Assembly (NCBI GenBank): GCA_023412845.1
Contig: JAEZRH010000088.1
Coordinates: forward strand, 1-13,928
DNA: 13,928 nucleotides
DNA from: Bacillota bacterium
GTDB lineage: Bacteria; Bacillota; Clostridia; Oscillospirales; Acutalibacteraceae
Reading direction: 5' to 3'
Shown: piece by piece, positions 1 through 5,714 of the stretch
Layout of the letters: each line of letters begins with the position of its first letter
How positions within the stretch are numbered: position 1 is the stretch's first letter
Position numbers and translations under genes: made by a program
Notes under the pieces: generated by a model
What the model was told of the DNA's origin: nothing
Databases searched by the model: none
What the model saw: only the letters and a program-made list of their open reading frames with translations

Positions 1-8
1 GACCGGTA

Positions 9-37
9 GTATATGTTTCATCCCTTCCGCATACAAA
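9..37 (+). promoter_or_regulatory. Putative sigma-E promoter for yabP-yabQ
   Basis: The -35 element GTATATG (9-15) and the -10 element CATACAAA (30-37) are separated by 14 bases. The sigma-E consensus of Bacillus, roughly GKATATT then CATACAHT about 14 bases later, is matched with one miss in each element. In B. subtilis yabP and yabQ belong to the sigma-E mother-cell regulon, which fits the gene just downstream. The predicted transcription start is near 44, leaving about 28 bases of leader before the TTG start. The -10 element is also the left arm of the 20-67 hairpin. Confidence 0.7.
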
Positions 38-67
38 TGGGTTAGGAAACCGGTATGCGGGAGGGAT
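20..67 (+). promoter_or_regulatory. Terminator-like hairpin containing the yabP ribosome site
   Basis: Bases 20-34 pair with 53-67 as a 15-bp stem with a single G-U wobble. The 18-base loop can form a further short stem (40-43 with 48-51). Seven T residues (67-73) follow the right arm, giving intrinsic-terminator geometry. The right arm includes GGGAGGG (59-65), the Shine-Dalgarno of yabP, and the T run carries its TTG start. The hairpin can form only in RNA begun upstream of base 20. RNA from the predicted sigma-E start near 44 lacks the left arm. It may end an upstream unit, block translation of read-through RNA, or both. Confidence 0.6.
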
Positions 68-71
68 TTTT

Positions 72-347
72 TTGGCAGATCAGAAAACGGCGAAAACGCC
101 GCACAACCTGATTCTTGAGAACCGCAGGACGTTGACGGCGACCGGAGTGTCAAACGTCGACAGCTTTGACGAACAGACGGTCGTCGCCCGCACCGATCTT
201 GGCGATCTGGTGGTCCACGGCGAAAAACTGCACATTGACAAATTGAATATCGAAAGCGGCGAGCTTACGCTTGACGGGGAGATTTCTTCCATGACCTATG
301 CGGAACCGCGGGGCTCGGGTGGTATGTTTTCGAAATTGTTCAAATAG
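72..347 (+). CDS. yabP: Sporulation protein YabP
   Basis: This 91-residue protein belongs to the YabP/YqfC family, small soluble sporulation proteins made in the mother cell under sigma-E; their biochemical role is not well defined. The family core spans about residues 11-77, from HNLILENRRTLTATGV to a beta-rich stretch with GDLVVHGEKLHI and GELTLDGEISSMTY. Length is normal for the family. The start is TTG, chosen because GGGAGGG (59-65) lies six bases upstream and the protein then begins at the usual place before the core. The yabQ-like gene follows after 15 bases, the same order as in Bacillus and other Clostridia, so the two are probably one transcript. Expression is likely governed by the sigma-E promoter and hairpin immediately upstream. 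Confidence 0.92.
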   Translation: MADQKTAKTPHNLILENRRTLTATGVSNVDSFDEQTVVARTDLGDLVVHGEKLHIDKLNIESGELTLDGEISSMTYAEPRGSGGMFSKLFK

Positions 348-362
348 AGGGAGTGGAAAGCG

Positions 363-1187
363 GTGGCAGCGAACCTTTCCGCTCAGTTGTTCGGATTCCT
401 GGTTTTTTTTATTCTGGGCGCCGCTTTCAGTGCGCTCTATGACGTCCTGAGAATATGGCGGGCATTATTCCGTTCGGAAAAGCGCTCCGTCTTTTTTCAG
501 GACTTTTTTTACATGTTGGCGGCGTCGCTCGGCACCTTCCTCGCTTTTCTCGGTGTCAACGGAGGCGAGCTGCGGCTTTATCTGTTTGCCGGGGAATTGT
601 TCGGGTGGCTTGCCTGGCATTTCACGGCCGGACTGGTCACGGTGTCTCTCTTCCGAAGGTTTGCGCGCTTTTTATACCGGCATGTTTTTGACCCGATTTC
701 TGCAAAACTGCGCCGCATTGGGTTAAAATTGCAAAAAAACATCATACGGCTTGCGTCTTTTGTGAAAAAACATATGCAAAATGGGAAAAAACGCTTGAAA
801 CATCATGCGGCAATAGTGTATAATCGACGTAATGAAGCGCGGAATCGGAGACGAAATAAAAAACTTGGGAAGGCACGCCGGAAAATGAAAGTCATCAAAG
901 GCAAAAAGCGCCGCAAGAGTGTTCTCCTTAGAATTGCCATCTTCGCCTTTACGGTCTATGCCGTTGCGCTGCTGGTCAACCAGCAGGTTTCAATCTCTCA
1001 GAAAAAGCAGCAGCTTACCGCAGTGAAACAGCAGATACAGGTTCAGGAAATTCAGAACGACGATCTGCAAAACGCGGTCACCACCGGGAAAGACGGTAAC
1101 AGCGAATATATGGAGAGAGCAGCCCGTGAAGGGCTTGATTATGCGAAACCCGGCGAACGGATCTTTGTAAACATAGCCGGTAAATAA
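363..1187 (+). CDS. yabQ: Fused YabQ sporulation protein and DivIC/FtsB-like division protein
   Basis: One open frame of 274 residues carries two proteins that are usually separate. Residues 1-100 are YabQ-like: three hydrophobic segments at about 8-26, 47-65 and 71-96, with the FxLGxxFSALYDVLR pattern typical of the family. YabQ is a membrane protein needed for spore cortex formation. Residues 135-186 are very basic. Residues 175-274 are DivIC/FtsB-like: a membrane segment (188-206), a short coiled coil (about 210-238), and a C-terminal block, YMERAAREGLDYAKPGERIF, matching the conserved end of septum-formation initiators. DivIC works in the septal complex with FtsL and DivIB. The start is GTG with AGAGGGAG (346-353) upstream. 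No stop separates the halves, so this is either a true fusion or two nested products. An internal promoter and the ATG at 885 support the second reading. Confidence 0.85.
   Translation: MAANLSAQLFGFLVFFILGAAFSALYDVLRIWRALFRSEKRSVFFQDFFYMLAASLGTFLAFLGVNGGELRLYLFAGELFGWLAWHFTAGLVTVSLFRRFARFLYRHVFDPISAKLRRIGLKLQKNIIRLASFVKKHMQNGKKRLKHHAAIVYNRRNEARNRRRNKKLGKARRKMKVIKGKKRRKSVLLRIAIFAFTVYAVALLVNQQVSISQKKQQLTAVKQQIQVQEIQNDDLQNAVTTGKDGNSEYMERAAREGLDYAKPGERIFVNIAGK
795..824 (+). promoter_or_regulatory. Putative internal sigma-A promoter for divIC
   Basis: TTGAAA (795-800) and a perfect TATAAT (819-824) are separated by 18 bases, inside the coding sequence for the basic linker of the YabQ-DivIC frame. 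The predicted start near 831 leaves a leader of about 54 bases before the in-frame ATG at 885. A vegetative promoter here would let the essential division protein and the S1 gene be made during growth, independently of the sporulation promoter upstream of yabP. Confidence 0.6.
885..1187 (+). CDS. divIC: Septum formation initiator DivIC/FtsB-like (internal start)
   Basis: This is an alternative product of the frame described at 363-1187. Starting at the in-frame ATG gives a 100-residue protein, the usual size of DivIC. It has a short basic cytoplasmic tail (1-13), one membrane segment (about 14-32), a coiled-coil segment rich in Q and K (about 36-64), and the conserved C-terminal YMERAAREGLDYAKPGE block (75-91). 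The family is a bitopic membrane component of the cell-division complex. A weak Shine-Dalgarno, GGGAAGG (867-873), lies 11 bases before the ATG. A near-consensus sigma-A promoter sits at 795-824. The YabQ half alone would normally end about here. Internal initiation is an inference; the homology of this segment is clear. Confidence 0.6.
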   Translation: MKVIKGKKRRKSVLLRIAIFAFTVYAVALLVNQQVSISQKKQQLTAVKQQIQVQEIQNDDLQNAVTTGKDGNSEYMERAAREGLDYAKPGERIFVNIAGK

Positions 1188-1220
1188 ACAGCTCTGAACT
1201 AAGGAGGAAAATACTTATTT

Positions 1221-1673
1221 ATGCAGCTTGAGGTTGGTACGGTTCTGGAAGGGAAGGTCACAGGCATTACGAAATTCGGTGCGTTTGTGGAACTGCCCGG
1301 CGGCAAAACGGGCATGGTGCATATTTCAGAAATTGCGCCGACTTTCGTAAAGGAAATTCGCGACTTTGTAACGGAAAACCAGATGGTCAAGGTCAAAATT
1401 CTGAACATCGGCCCGGATGGAAAAGTCAGCCTTTCGATCAAGCGGGTCAACGAGACGCCCCGTACCGGCAATGGGAGGCCGTCTTCCCCGCGTTCCGCCG
1501 GGAGACCGGGAAGCTTTGAGTGGCAACCCGGGCGCCGCAACGAACCGGCCAGCTTTGAAGACATGATAACGAAGTTCAAACAGACAAGCGACGAGAAGAT
1601 GTCTGATCTGAAGCGCTGCATGGAAGCGAAGCGCGGCGGGTTTTCAAAACGGGGCTCCAATCAGGCCAAGTGA
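1221..1673 (+). CDS. yabR: S1 domain RNA-binding protein, YabR/GSP13-like
   Basis: The protein has 150 residues. Residues 3-76 form an S1 RNA-binding domain, with VLEGKVTGITKFGAFVELP, GMVHISEI and the VKVKILNIGPDGKVSLSIKR ending. A proline/arginine/glycine-rich linker (about 78-108) follows, then a C-terminal helix (111-132, SFEDMITKFKQTSDEKMSDLK) typical of the YabR/general stress protein 13 group. Members of this family associate with ribosomes or RNA and act post-transcriptionally. The linker makes it somewhat longer than the roughly 130-residue Bacillus protein. AAGGAGG (1201-1207) is a strong ribosome site but lies 13 bases from the ATG, more than usual; no closer in-frame start exists. 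It follows the divIC end by 33 bases, as in the Bacillus yabP-yabQ-divIC-yabR order. Confidence 0.9.
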   Translation: MQLEVGTVLEGKVTGITKFGAFVELPGGKTGMVHISEIAPTFVKEIRDFVTENQMVKVKILNIGPDGKVSLSIKRVNETPRTGNGRPSSPRSAGRPGSFEWQPGRRNEPASFEDMITKFKQTSDEKMSDLKRCMEAKRGGFSKRGSNQAK

Positions 1674-1699
1674 ATTTGGCCGTGCAGCGAAACGTACCT

Positions 1700-1727
1700 G
1701 CGGAGTGTTTTTCACTCCGCTTTTTTA
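1700..1727 (+). terminator. Intrinsic terminator after yabR
   Basis: A perfect 8-bp stem, GCGGAGTG (1700-1707) with CACTCCGC (1713-1720), encloses a TTTTT loop and is followed directly by six T residues. It closes the yabP-yabQ/divIC-yabR unit. Confidence 0.9.
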
Positions 1728-1829
1728 TTGACGCTCGGGCTTCCGCGGATAAGGCGTGTTCATCGCGGCCGCCCGGAATGCGGAGACCGTGATTTCCATT
1801 TCTGATGAATATTGCTTTGGAGGTTATCT

Positions 1830-2999
1830 ATGCTGATTTGTCACGCGAAAATCCATACCATGGAGGACTGCGACATCCCCAACGGCTTCATCCGCGTCAA
1901 GGGGACGTCCATCGTAGAGGTCGGCGAGGGAGAGGCCGCAAAAGAGCCGCAGGAAGAGATCGTGGACCTGAACGGGGCCGACGTTTATCCCGGCTTTGTG
2001 GATGCGCATACGCATCTCGGTATGTGGGAGGACGCCCTTACGTTCGAAGGCGACGACGGCAACGAGGAGACGGATCCCGTCACGCCGCAGCTGCGGGCCG
2101 TCGATGCGGTCAATCCGCTCGACCGCTGCTTTGGGGACGCGCTTTCCGCGGGAGTTACCACGGTCGTGACGGGGCCGGGCAGCGCGAATCCCATCGGCGG
2201 CCAGATGCTGGCAATGAAGACTTTCGGGCGCCGGATCGACGACATGCTGGTCAAGGCTCCTCTGGCCGTTAAAATGGCTCTGGGCGAAAATCCCAAGACC
2301 GTATATCACGGGAAAAACGAGACCCCTTCCACGCGCATGGCCACGGCGGCGCTCATCCGCGAAGAACTGTACAAAGCCCGGCGATATCTTCAGGACACCG
2401 AGCGCGCCCAAAAGGATGAGGACGCCGACCCGCCGGAATTCGATATGAAGTGCGAGTCGCTGCTTCCGGCCCTCAGGCGCGAGGTCGAAGTGCACTTCCA
2501 CGCGCACCGTGCGGACGATATCTTCACCGCGATCCGCATTGCGAAGGAATTCCATCTGAATTATGTGATCGTTCACGGGACTGAGGGACATCTGATCGCG
2601 GAAGAACTGAAACTCGAAAAAGCGCGCGTCCTTTCCGGACCTTTCTTCGCGGACCGCTGCAAGCCGGAACTCAAAAACATGACGCCCGCCTGCCCCGGCA
2701 TGCTTGCGCGCAGCGGCGTCCTCACGGCGATCATCACCGACCATCCGGTCACGCCCATTCAGTATCTGCCGCTCTGCGCGGCGCTCGCCGTGCGCGAAGG
2801 CATGGCCCGTGAAGACGCCCTGAAGGCCATTACGATCAACCCCGCGAAGATATGCGGCCTTGACGCGCGCGTCGGCTCCATCGCAGCCGGCAAAGACGCC
2901 GACCTTGCCGTTTTCCGGAGCGACCCGCTGTCGCTTGAGGCGAAGCCGGAACTCGTTATGATAAACGGGAAAATCGTCTCGGGGGTGAAATCGGAATGA
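1830..2999 (+). CDS. Metal-dependent amidohydrolase, imidazolonepropionase-like
   Basis: This 389-residue member of the amidohydrolase superfamily hydrolyses an unknown C-N bond substrate. Visible metal-site motifs on the TIM barrel are GFVDAHTHLG (H60, H62), KMALGENPK around K149, VHFHAHRADD (H223, H225, H227), VIVHGTEGH (H249) and the late aspartate in ITDHPVTP (D304). The N-terminal beta strands (1-55) and the C-terminal IAAGKDADLAVF and VMINGKIV pieces form the usual composite sandwich domain. It resembles the HutI/prolidase-like amidohydrolase group common in Clostridia; the substrate cannot be read from sequence. The ATG was chosen because GGAGG (1819-1823) is six bases upstream; an in-frame TTG at 1812 would place that site inside the gene. 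Its stop overlaps the next start as ATGA, so the two genes are translationally coupled. I see no convincing promoter in 1728-1829. Confidence 0.88.
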   Translation: MLICHAKIHTMEDCDIPNGFIRVKGTSIVEVGEGEAAKEPQEEIVDLNGADVYPGFVDAHTHLGMWEDALTFEGDDGNEETDPVTPQLRAVDAVNPLDRCFGDALSAGVTTVVTGPGSANPIGGQMLAMKTFGRRIDDMLVKAPLAVKMALGENPKTVYHGKNETPSTRMATAALIREELYKARRYLQDTERAQKDEDADPPEFDMKCESLLPALRREVEVHFHAHRADDIFTAIRIAKEFHLNYVIVHGTEGHLIAEELKLEKARVLSGPFFADRCKPELKNMTPACPGMLARSGVLTAIITDHPVTPIQYLPLCAALAVREGMAREDALKAITINPAKICGLDARVGSIAAGKDADLAVFRSDPLSLEAKPELVMINGKIVSGVKSE

Positions 3000-3838
3000 G
3001 GGAAATCGCCGTTCAAAAAGTTACGGCTGAGGTCCGGCGGCTTTGCATCGAAGCAAACCGGGTACTCCCGATAGATCTGGAAGATTCCATCCGGGTGGCG
3101 GAGAAGACGGAGACCTCCGCGACCGGCCGTTCCATCCTGGCGGATCTGGGAGCCAACATGGACGCGGCGAGGGAATGTAGCCTGCCCGTCTGCCAGGATA
3201 CCGGCATGGCGGTCGTCTTTGCCGAAGTCGGGCAGGAAGTCCACCTGGCCGGCGGTTCCTTCGAGGACGCGGTCAACGAGGGCGTCCGCAGGGGATATCT
3301 GGACGGCCTGCTTCGCTGCTCCGTGGTCGCCGACCCCATCCGCCGCGGCAACACGGGGGACAATGCTCCAGCAGTGCTCCATACCCGCATCGTGCCGGGA
3401 GACCGGCTGAAACTGACGGTCGCCCCGAAGGGCTTCGGCAGCGAGAATATGAGCCGCATTAAAATGTTCACGCCCGCCGCCGGCGAAGAGGATATCATCG
3501 GCTTTGTGGAAGAGACCGTCCGGATCGCGGGGGGAAACCCCTGCCCGCCCGTTGTGCTGGGAGTCGGCATCGGCGGGGACTTTGAGCAATGTGCACTGCT
3601 TGCGAAAACGGCGCTCTGCAGACCGGTTTCCGAACGGAACCATGACCCGTTTTACGCTGAACTGGAGCAGCGGATGCTGGAGAGGGTTAACCGCCTGAAT
3701 GTGGGCCCGCAGGGCTTCGGCGGCTCGACGACGGCGCTTGCCGTCAATATAGAACAAGCGCCCACGCACATCGCGGGCCTGCCGGTTTCCGTCAACGTCG
3801 GCTGCCATGTCACGCGGCACGCTTCGGTGTTCCTTTAG
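2996..3838 (+). CDS. fumA: Class I fumarate hydratase-type alpha subunit
   Basis: The 280 residues match the alpha (N-terminal) domain of class I, oxygen-sensitive [4Fe-4S] hydro-lyases: fumarase or L-tartrate dehydratase. Three cysteines sit where the cluster ligands are expected: C66 in SLPVCQDTGMAV, C199 in FEQCALLAK and C270 in NVGCHVTRH. RRGNTGDNAPAVLH and PKGFGSENMS, also family hallmarks, are intact. In two-subunit enzymes the beta subunit is normally encoded directly downstream. Here the next gene is hpf with its own promoter, and the gene upstream is an amidohydrolase, so the beta subunit must lie elsewhere or be absent. The ATGA overlap with the amidohydrolase suggests joint expression. 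Whether the substrate is fumarate, tartrate or another 2-hydroxy acid is undetermined; the symbol reflects family only. Confidence 0.9.
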   Translation: MREIAVQKVTAEVRRLCIEANRVLPIDLEDSIRVAEKTETSATGRSILADLGANMDAARECSLPVCQDTGMAVVFAEVGQEVHLAGGSFEDAVNEGVRRGYLDGLLRCSVVADPIRRGNTGDNAPAVLHTRIVPGDRLKLTVAPKGFGSENMSRIKMFTPAAGEEDIIGFVEETVRIAGGNPCPPVVLGVGIGGDFEQCALLAKTALCRPVSERNHDPFYAELEQRMLERVNRLNVGPQGFGGSTTALAVNIEQAPTHIAGLPVSVNVGCHVTRHASVFL

Positions 3839-3864
3839 GCTTTTCGCGGAAACGGTTTGAGATG

Positions 3865-3893
3865 TTTTCAATTGGCCAATAATGTGATATACT
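3865..3893 (+). promoter_or_regulatory. Sigma-A promoter of hpf
   Basis: TTTTCA (3865-3870), a 17-base spacer and TATACT (3888-3893) preceded by TGA form a vegetative promoter with an extended -10. The expected start near 3900 gives a leader of about 55 bases. Confidence 0.7.
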
Positions 3894-3903
3894 GAATCCA
3901 CAG

Positions 3904-3930
3904 TTCTGGAATTCCCCGATTTTTCCAGAA
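3904..3930 (+). promoter_or_regulatory. Inverted repeat in the hpf leader
   Basis: TTCTGGAA (3904-3911) and TTCCAGAA (3923-3930) are perfect complements separated by 11 bases, beginning a few bases after the predicted transcription start. It may be a stabilising 5' hairpin in the mRNA or an operator; no T run follows, so it is not a terminator. I do not recognise a known regulator site. Confidence 0.4.
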
Positions 3931-3954
3931 GATTGAGGAAAAGGAGTTGGAAAC

Positions 3955-4497
3955 ATGAGAACAACGATGATCGGGCGCAAGGTCAGTCTCAGGGATAATT
4001 TCAAGGAACTCGCCGAGAAAAAGCTCTCCCGCTTTGACCGGATCTTCGACGAAGACGCGCAGGCGAAAGTGGTCGTCACGCTCGAACGCAACCGTCAGAC
4101 CGTTGAGATCACCATCGCTTCCCGCGGGATGATCTACCGCGCCGAAGCCACGGAAGATGAAATGAACGACGCGCTGGACGAAGTGATCGACGCGCTCGGC
4201 GGGCAGATCCGCAGGAACAAGACCCGGCTCGGCAAAAGGCTCCGCTCCGGGGCGATCGAGGATATCACCGCGAGGGACGGCGGCAGGGAAGAGCGCGGCG
4301 AAGACGCGTTCCGCATCGTCCGTACAAAGCACTTTACCGTGAAGCCGATGAATCTGGAAGAAGCCGTTCTGCAGATGAATCTGCTCGGGCACCAGTTCTT
4401 TATGTTCCGCAATCAGGACAGCGGCGAAATCAACGTCGTTTACCGCCGCAAAAACGGCGACTACGGCCTTCTGGAGCCGGATGAAGAGGAAGAATAA
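3955..4497 (+). CDS. hpf: Long-form ribosome hibernation-promoting factor HPF
   Basis: The 180 residues show the two-domain layout of long HPF, which pairs 70S ribosomes into inactive 100S dimers in stationary phase or stress. The N-terminal sigma-54 modulation/S30AE domain spans about 1-100 and includes the conserved basic RNKTRLGKR tail that binds the small subunit. After a charged linker (101-118), the dimerisation domain (120-174) shows VRTKHFTVKPMNLEEAVLQM, LLGHQFFMFRN and INVVYRRKNGDYGLLEP. An acidic EEEE tail ends the protein. AAGGAG (3941-3946) lies eight bases before the ATG. The gene has its own promoter and a hairpin after the stop, so it can be a single-gene unit. Clostridia typically carry this long form rather than separate short HPF and RMF. 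Confidence 0.96.
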   Translation: MRTTMIGRKVSLRDNFKELAEKKLSRFDRIFDEDAQAKVVVTLERNRQTVEITIASRGMIYRAEATEDEMNDALDEVIDALGGQIRRNKTRLGKRLRSGAIEDITARDGGREERGEDAFRIVRTKHFTVKPMNLEEAVLQMNLLGHQFFMFRNQDSGEINVVYRRKNGDYGLLEPDEEEE

Positions 4498-4516
4498 TTT
4501 TCGGAAAAACGCGAAT

Positions 4517-4547
4517 GGGGCTGCGCAATCCCGCAGCCCCTGATTTT
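4517..4547 (+). terminator. Hairpin after hpf, weak intrinsic terminator
   Basis: GGGGCTGCG (4517-4525) pairs perfectly with CGCAGCCCC (4532-4540) around a six-base loop. The following TGATTTTA is a poor T tract, so termination is probably partial and some transcription may continue into the methyltransferase gene 15 bases further on. Confidence 0.7.
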
Positions 4548-4561
4548 ATGGAGAAAACAGT

Positions 4562-5695
4562 ATGAACCATGAATTTGATTTGGTCGTTCCCTGCCTGTTT
4601 GGTCTGGAAGGACCCCTTGCCGAAGAACTGCGGAAAATGGAGGCAGAAAACGTACGCCCGCTGAACGGGAGAGTCGTATTCTCCGGTTCCCCCGAGATGC
4701 TGGCGCGGGCAAACCTGTGCTGCCGCTTCGGCGAACGTGTGCAGGTGCAGATGGCGTCTTTCCCGGCGCGCAGCTTTGAAGAGCTGTTTCAGGGCGTCCG
4801 GGCACTCCCGTGGGAGCGCTGGATCGGTAAAAAGGACGCTTTCCCCGTGAAAGGATCCTGCCTGAATTCCAAGCTTGCCAGCGTTCCGGACTGCCAGGCC
4901 ATCGTCAAAAAAGCGGTCGTCGAACGGCTCAAAGAGAAATATTCCCTCAGCTGGTTCGAAGAGACGGAGGCCCCCAGGCAGATCCAGTTTCTGATCCTGA
5001 AAGACCAGGCTTCGGTCATGATCGATACGTCCGGCGCGGGTCTGCACAAACGCGGTTACCGGGCCAATTCCGCGGAAGCCCCCATCCGGGAAACGCTTGC
5101 GGCGGCGATGGTGTATTTTTCACACGTTCGTCACGACGCGAATTTCATCGATCCGTTCTGCGGTTCCGGTACGCTTTTGATCGAGGCCGCTCTGCTTGCC
5201 AGGAATATTGCGCCCGGCGCCAAACGGTATTTTTCCGCGGAAAAGTGGGGGAATATCCCCGCAACTGTCTGGAAAGCCGAGCGAGAGCGCGCCCGCAGCC
5301 TGCAAAAGGATGGCGCTCCTTTCCATGCGCAGGGGTATGACGCCGACCCGGCCGCCGTTTCTCTGGCGCTTGAAAATGCCGCCAAAGCGGGTGTCTCCGG
5401 CTGCGTCGACGTACGGCGCCGGGATATTGCGGATTTCCGCGAGGATGGGGAATACGGCTGCGTTATCTGCAACCCGCCGTACGGAGAGCGCCTCCTTGAC
5501 CTGCACGACGCGGAGGAGCTTTACCGCACCATGGGCCGGGTTTTCCTGCCGCGCAGCGGATGGAACTATTCCGTCATCAGCCCGGACGATACGTTCGAGC
5601 AGTGCTTCGGCAGAAAAGCGGCGCGCCGCAGAAAACTTTACAACGGCATGATCCGCTGCCAGTATTATATGTACTTCAGGGAAAACGCAAAATGA
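4562..5695 (+). CDS. THUMP-domain class I SAM-dependent RNA methyltransferase, RlmL/YpsC-like
   Basis: This 377-residue protein has a ferredoxin-like/THUMP RNA-binding N-terminal half (about 1-160) and a UPF0020 methyltransferase half. The SAM pocket motif DPFCGSGTLLIEAALL is at 197-212, the acidic residue in GYDADP at 258-263, and the catalytic NPPYGERL loop at 304-311. The NPPY motif is typical of N2-guanine methyltransferases. The family includes E. coli RlmL (23S rRNA G2445) and Bacillus YpsC, so an m2G modification of 23S rRNA is the likely role. Length matches the YpsC group, which lacks the second RlmK domain of E. coli RlmL. GGAGA (4550-4554) lies seven bases before the ATG. The lipid kinase follows after 19 bases. 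Confidence 0.92.
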   Translation: MNHEFDLVVPCLFGLEGPLAEELRKMEAENVRPLNGRVVFSGSPEMLARANLCCRFGERVQVQMASFPARSFEELFQGVRALPWERWIGKKDAFPVKGSCLNSKLASVPDCQAIVKKAVVERLKEKYSLSWFEETEAPRQIQFLILKDQASVMIDTSGAGLHKRGYRANSAEAPIRETLAAAMVYFSHVRHDANFIDPFCGSGTLLIEAALLARNIAPGAKRYFSAEKWGNIPATVWKAERERARSLQKDGAPFHAQGYDADPAAVSLALENAAKAGVSGCVDVRRRDIADFREDGEYGCVICNPPYGERLLDLHDAEELYRTMGRVFLPRSGWNYSVISPDDTFEQCFGRKAARRRKLYNGMIRCQYYMYFRENAK

Positions 5696-5714
5696 ATCGA
5701 CTGGGGATGGAGTT

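Noticed and set aside
1727..1756. TTGACG (1728-1733) after the yabR terminator as a promoter for the amidohydrolase
   Set aside because: No acceptable -10 lies 16-18 bases downstream; the nearest AT-rich hexamers are at the wrong spacing.
1824..2744. Long minus-strand open frame of 306 codons opposite the amidohydrolase
   Set aside because: It lies entirely antisense to a gene with clear metal-site motifs. Its translation has no recognisable domain and is rich in R, H and D, as expected from the complement of a GC-rich gene.
2759..3964. Minus-strand open frame of 401 codons opposite the fumarase-type gene
   Set aside because: It crosses two real genes and an intergenic promoter, and its translation resembles no protein. 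It is a shadow.
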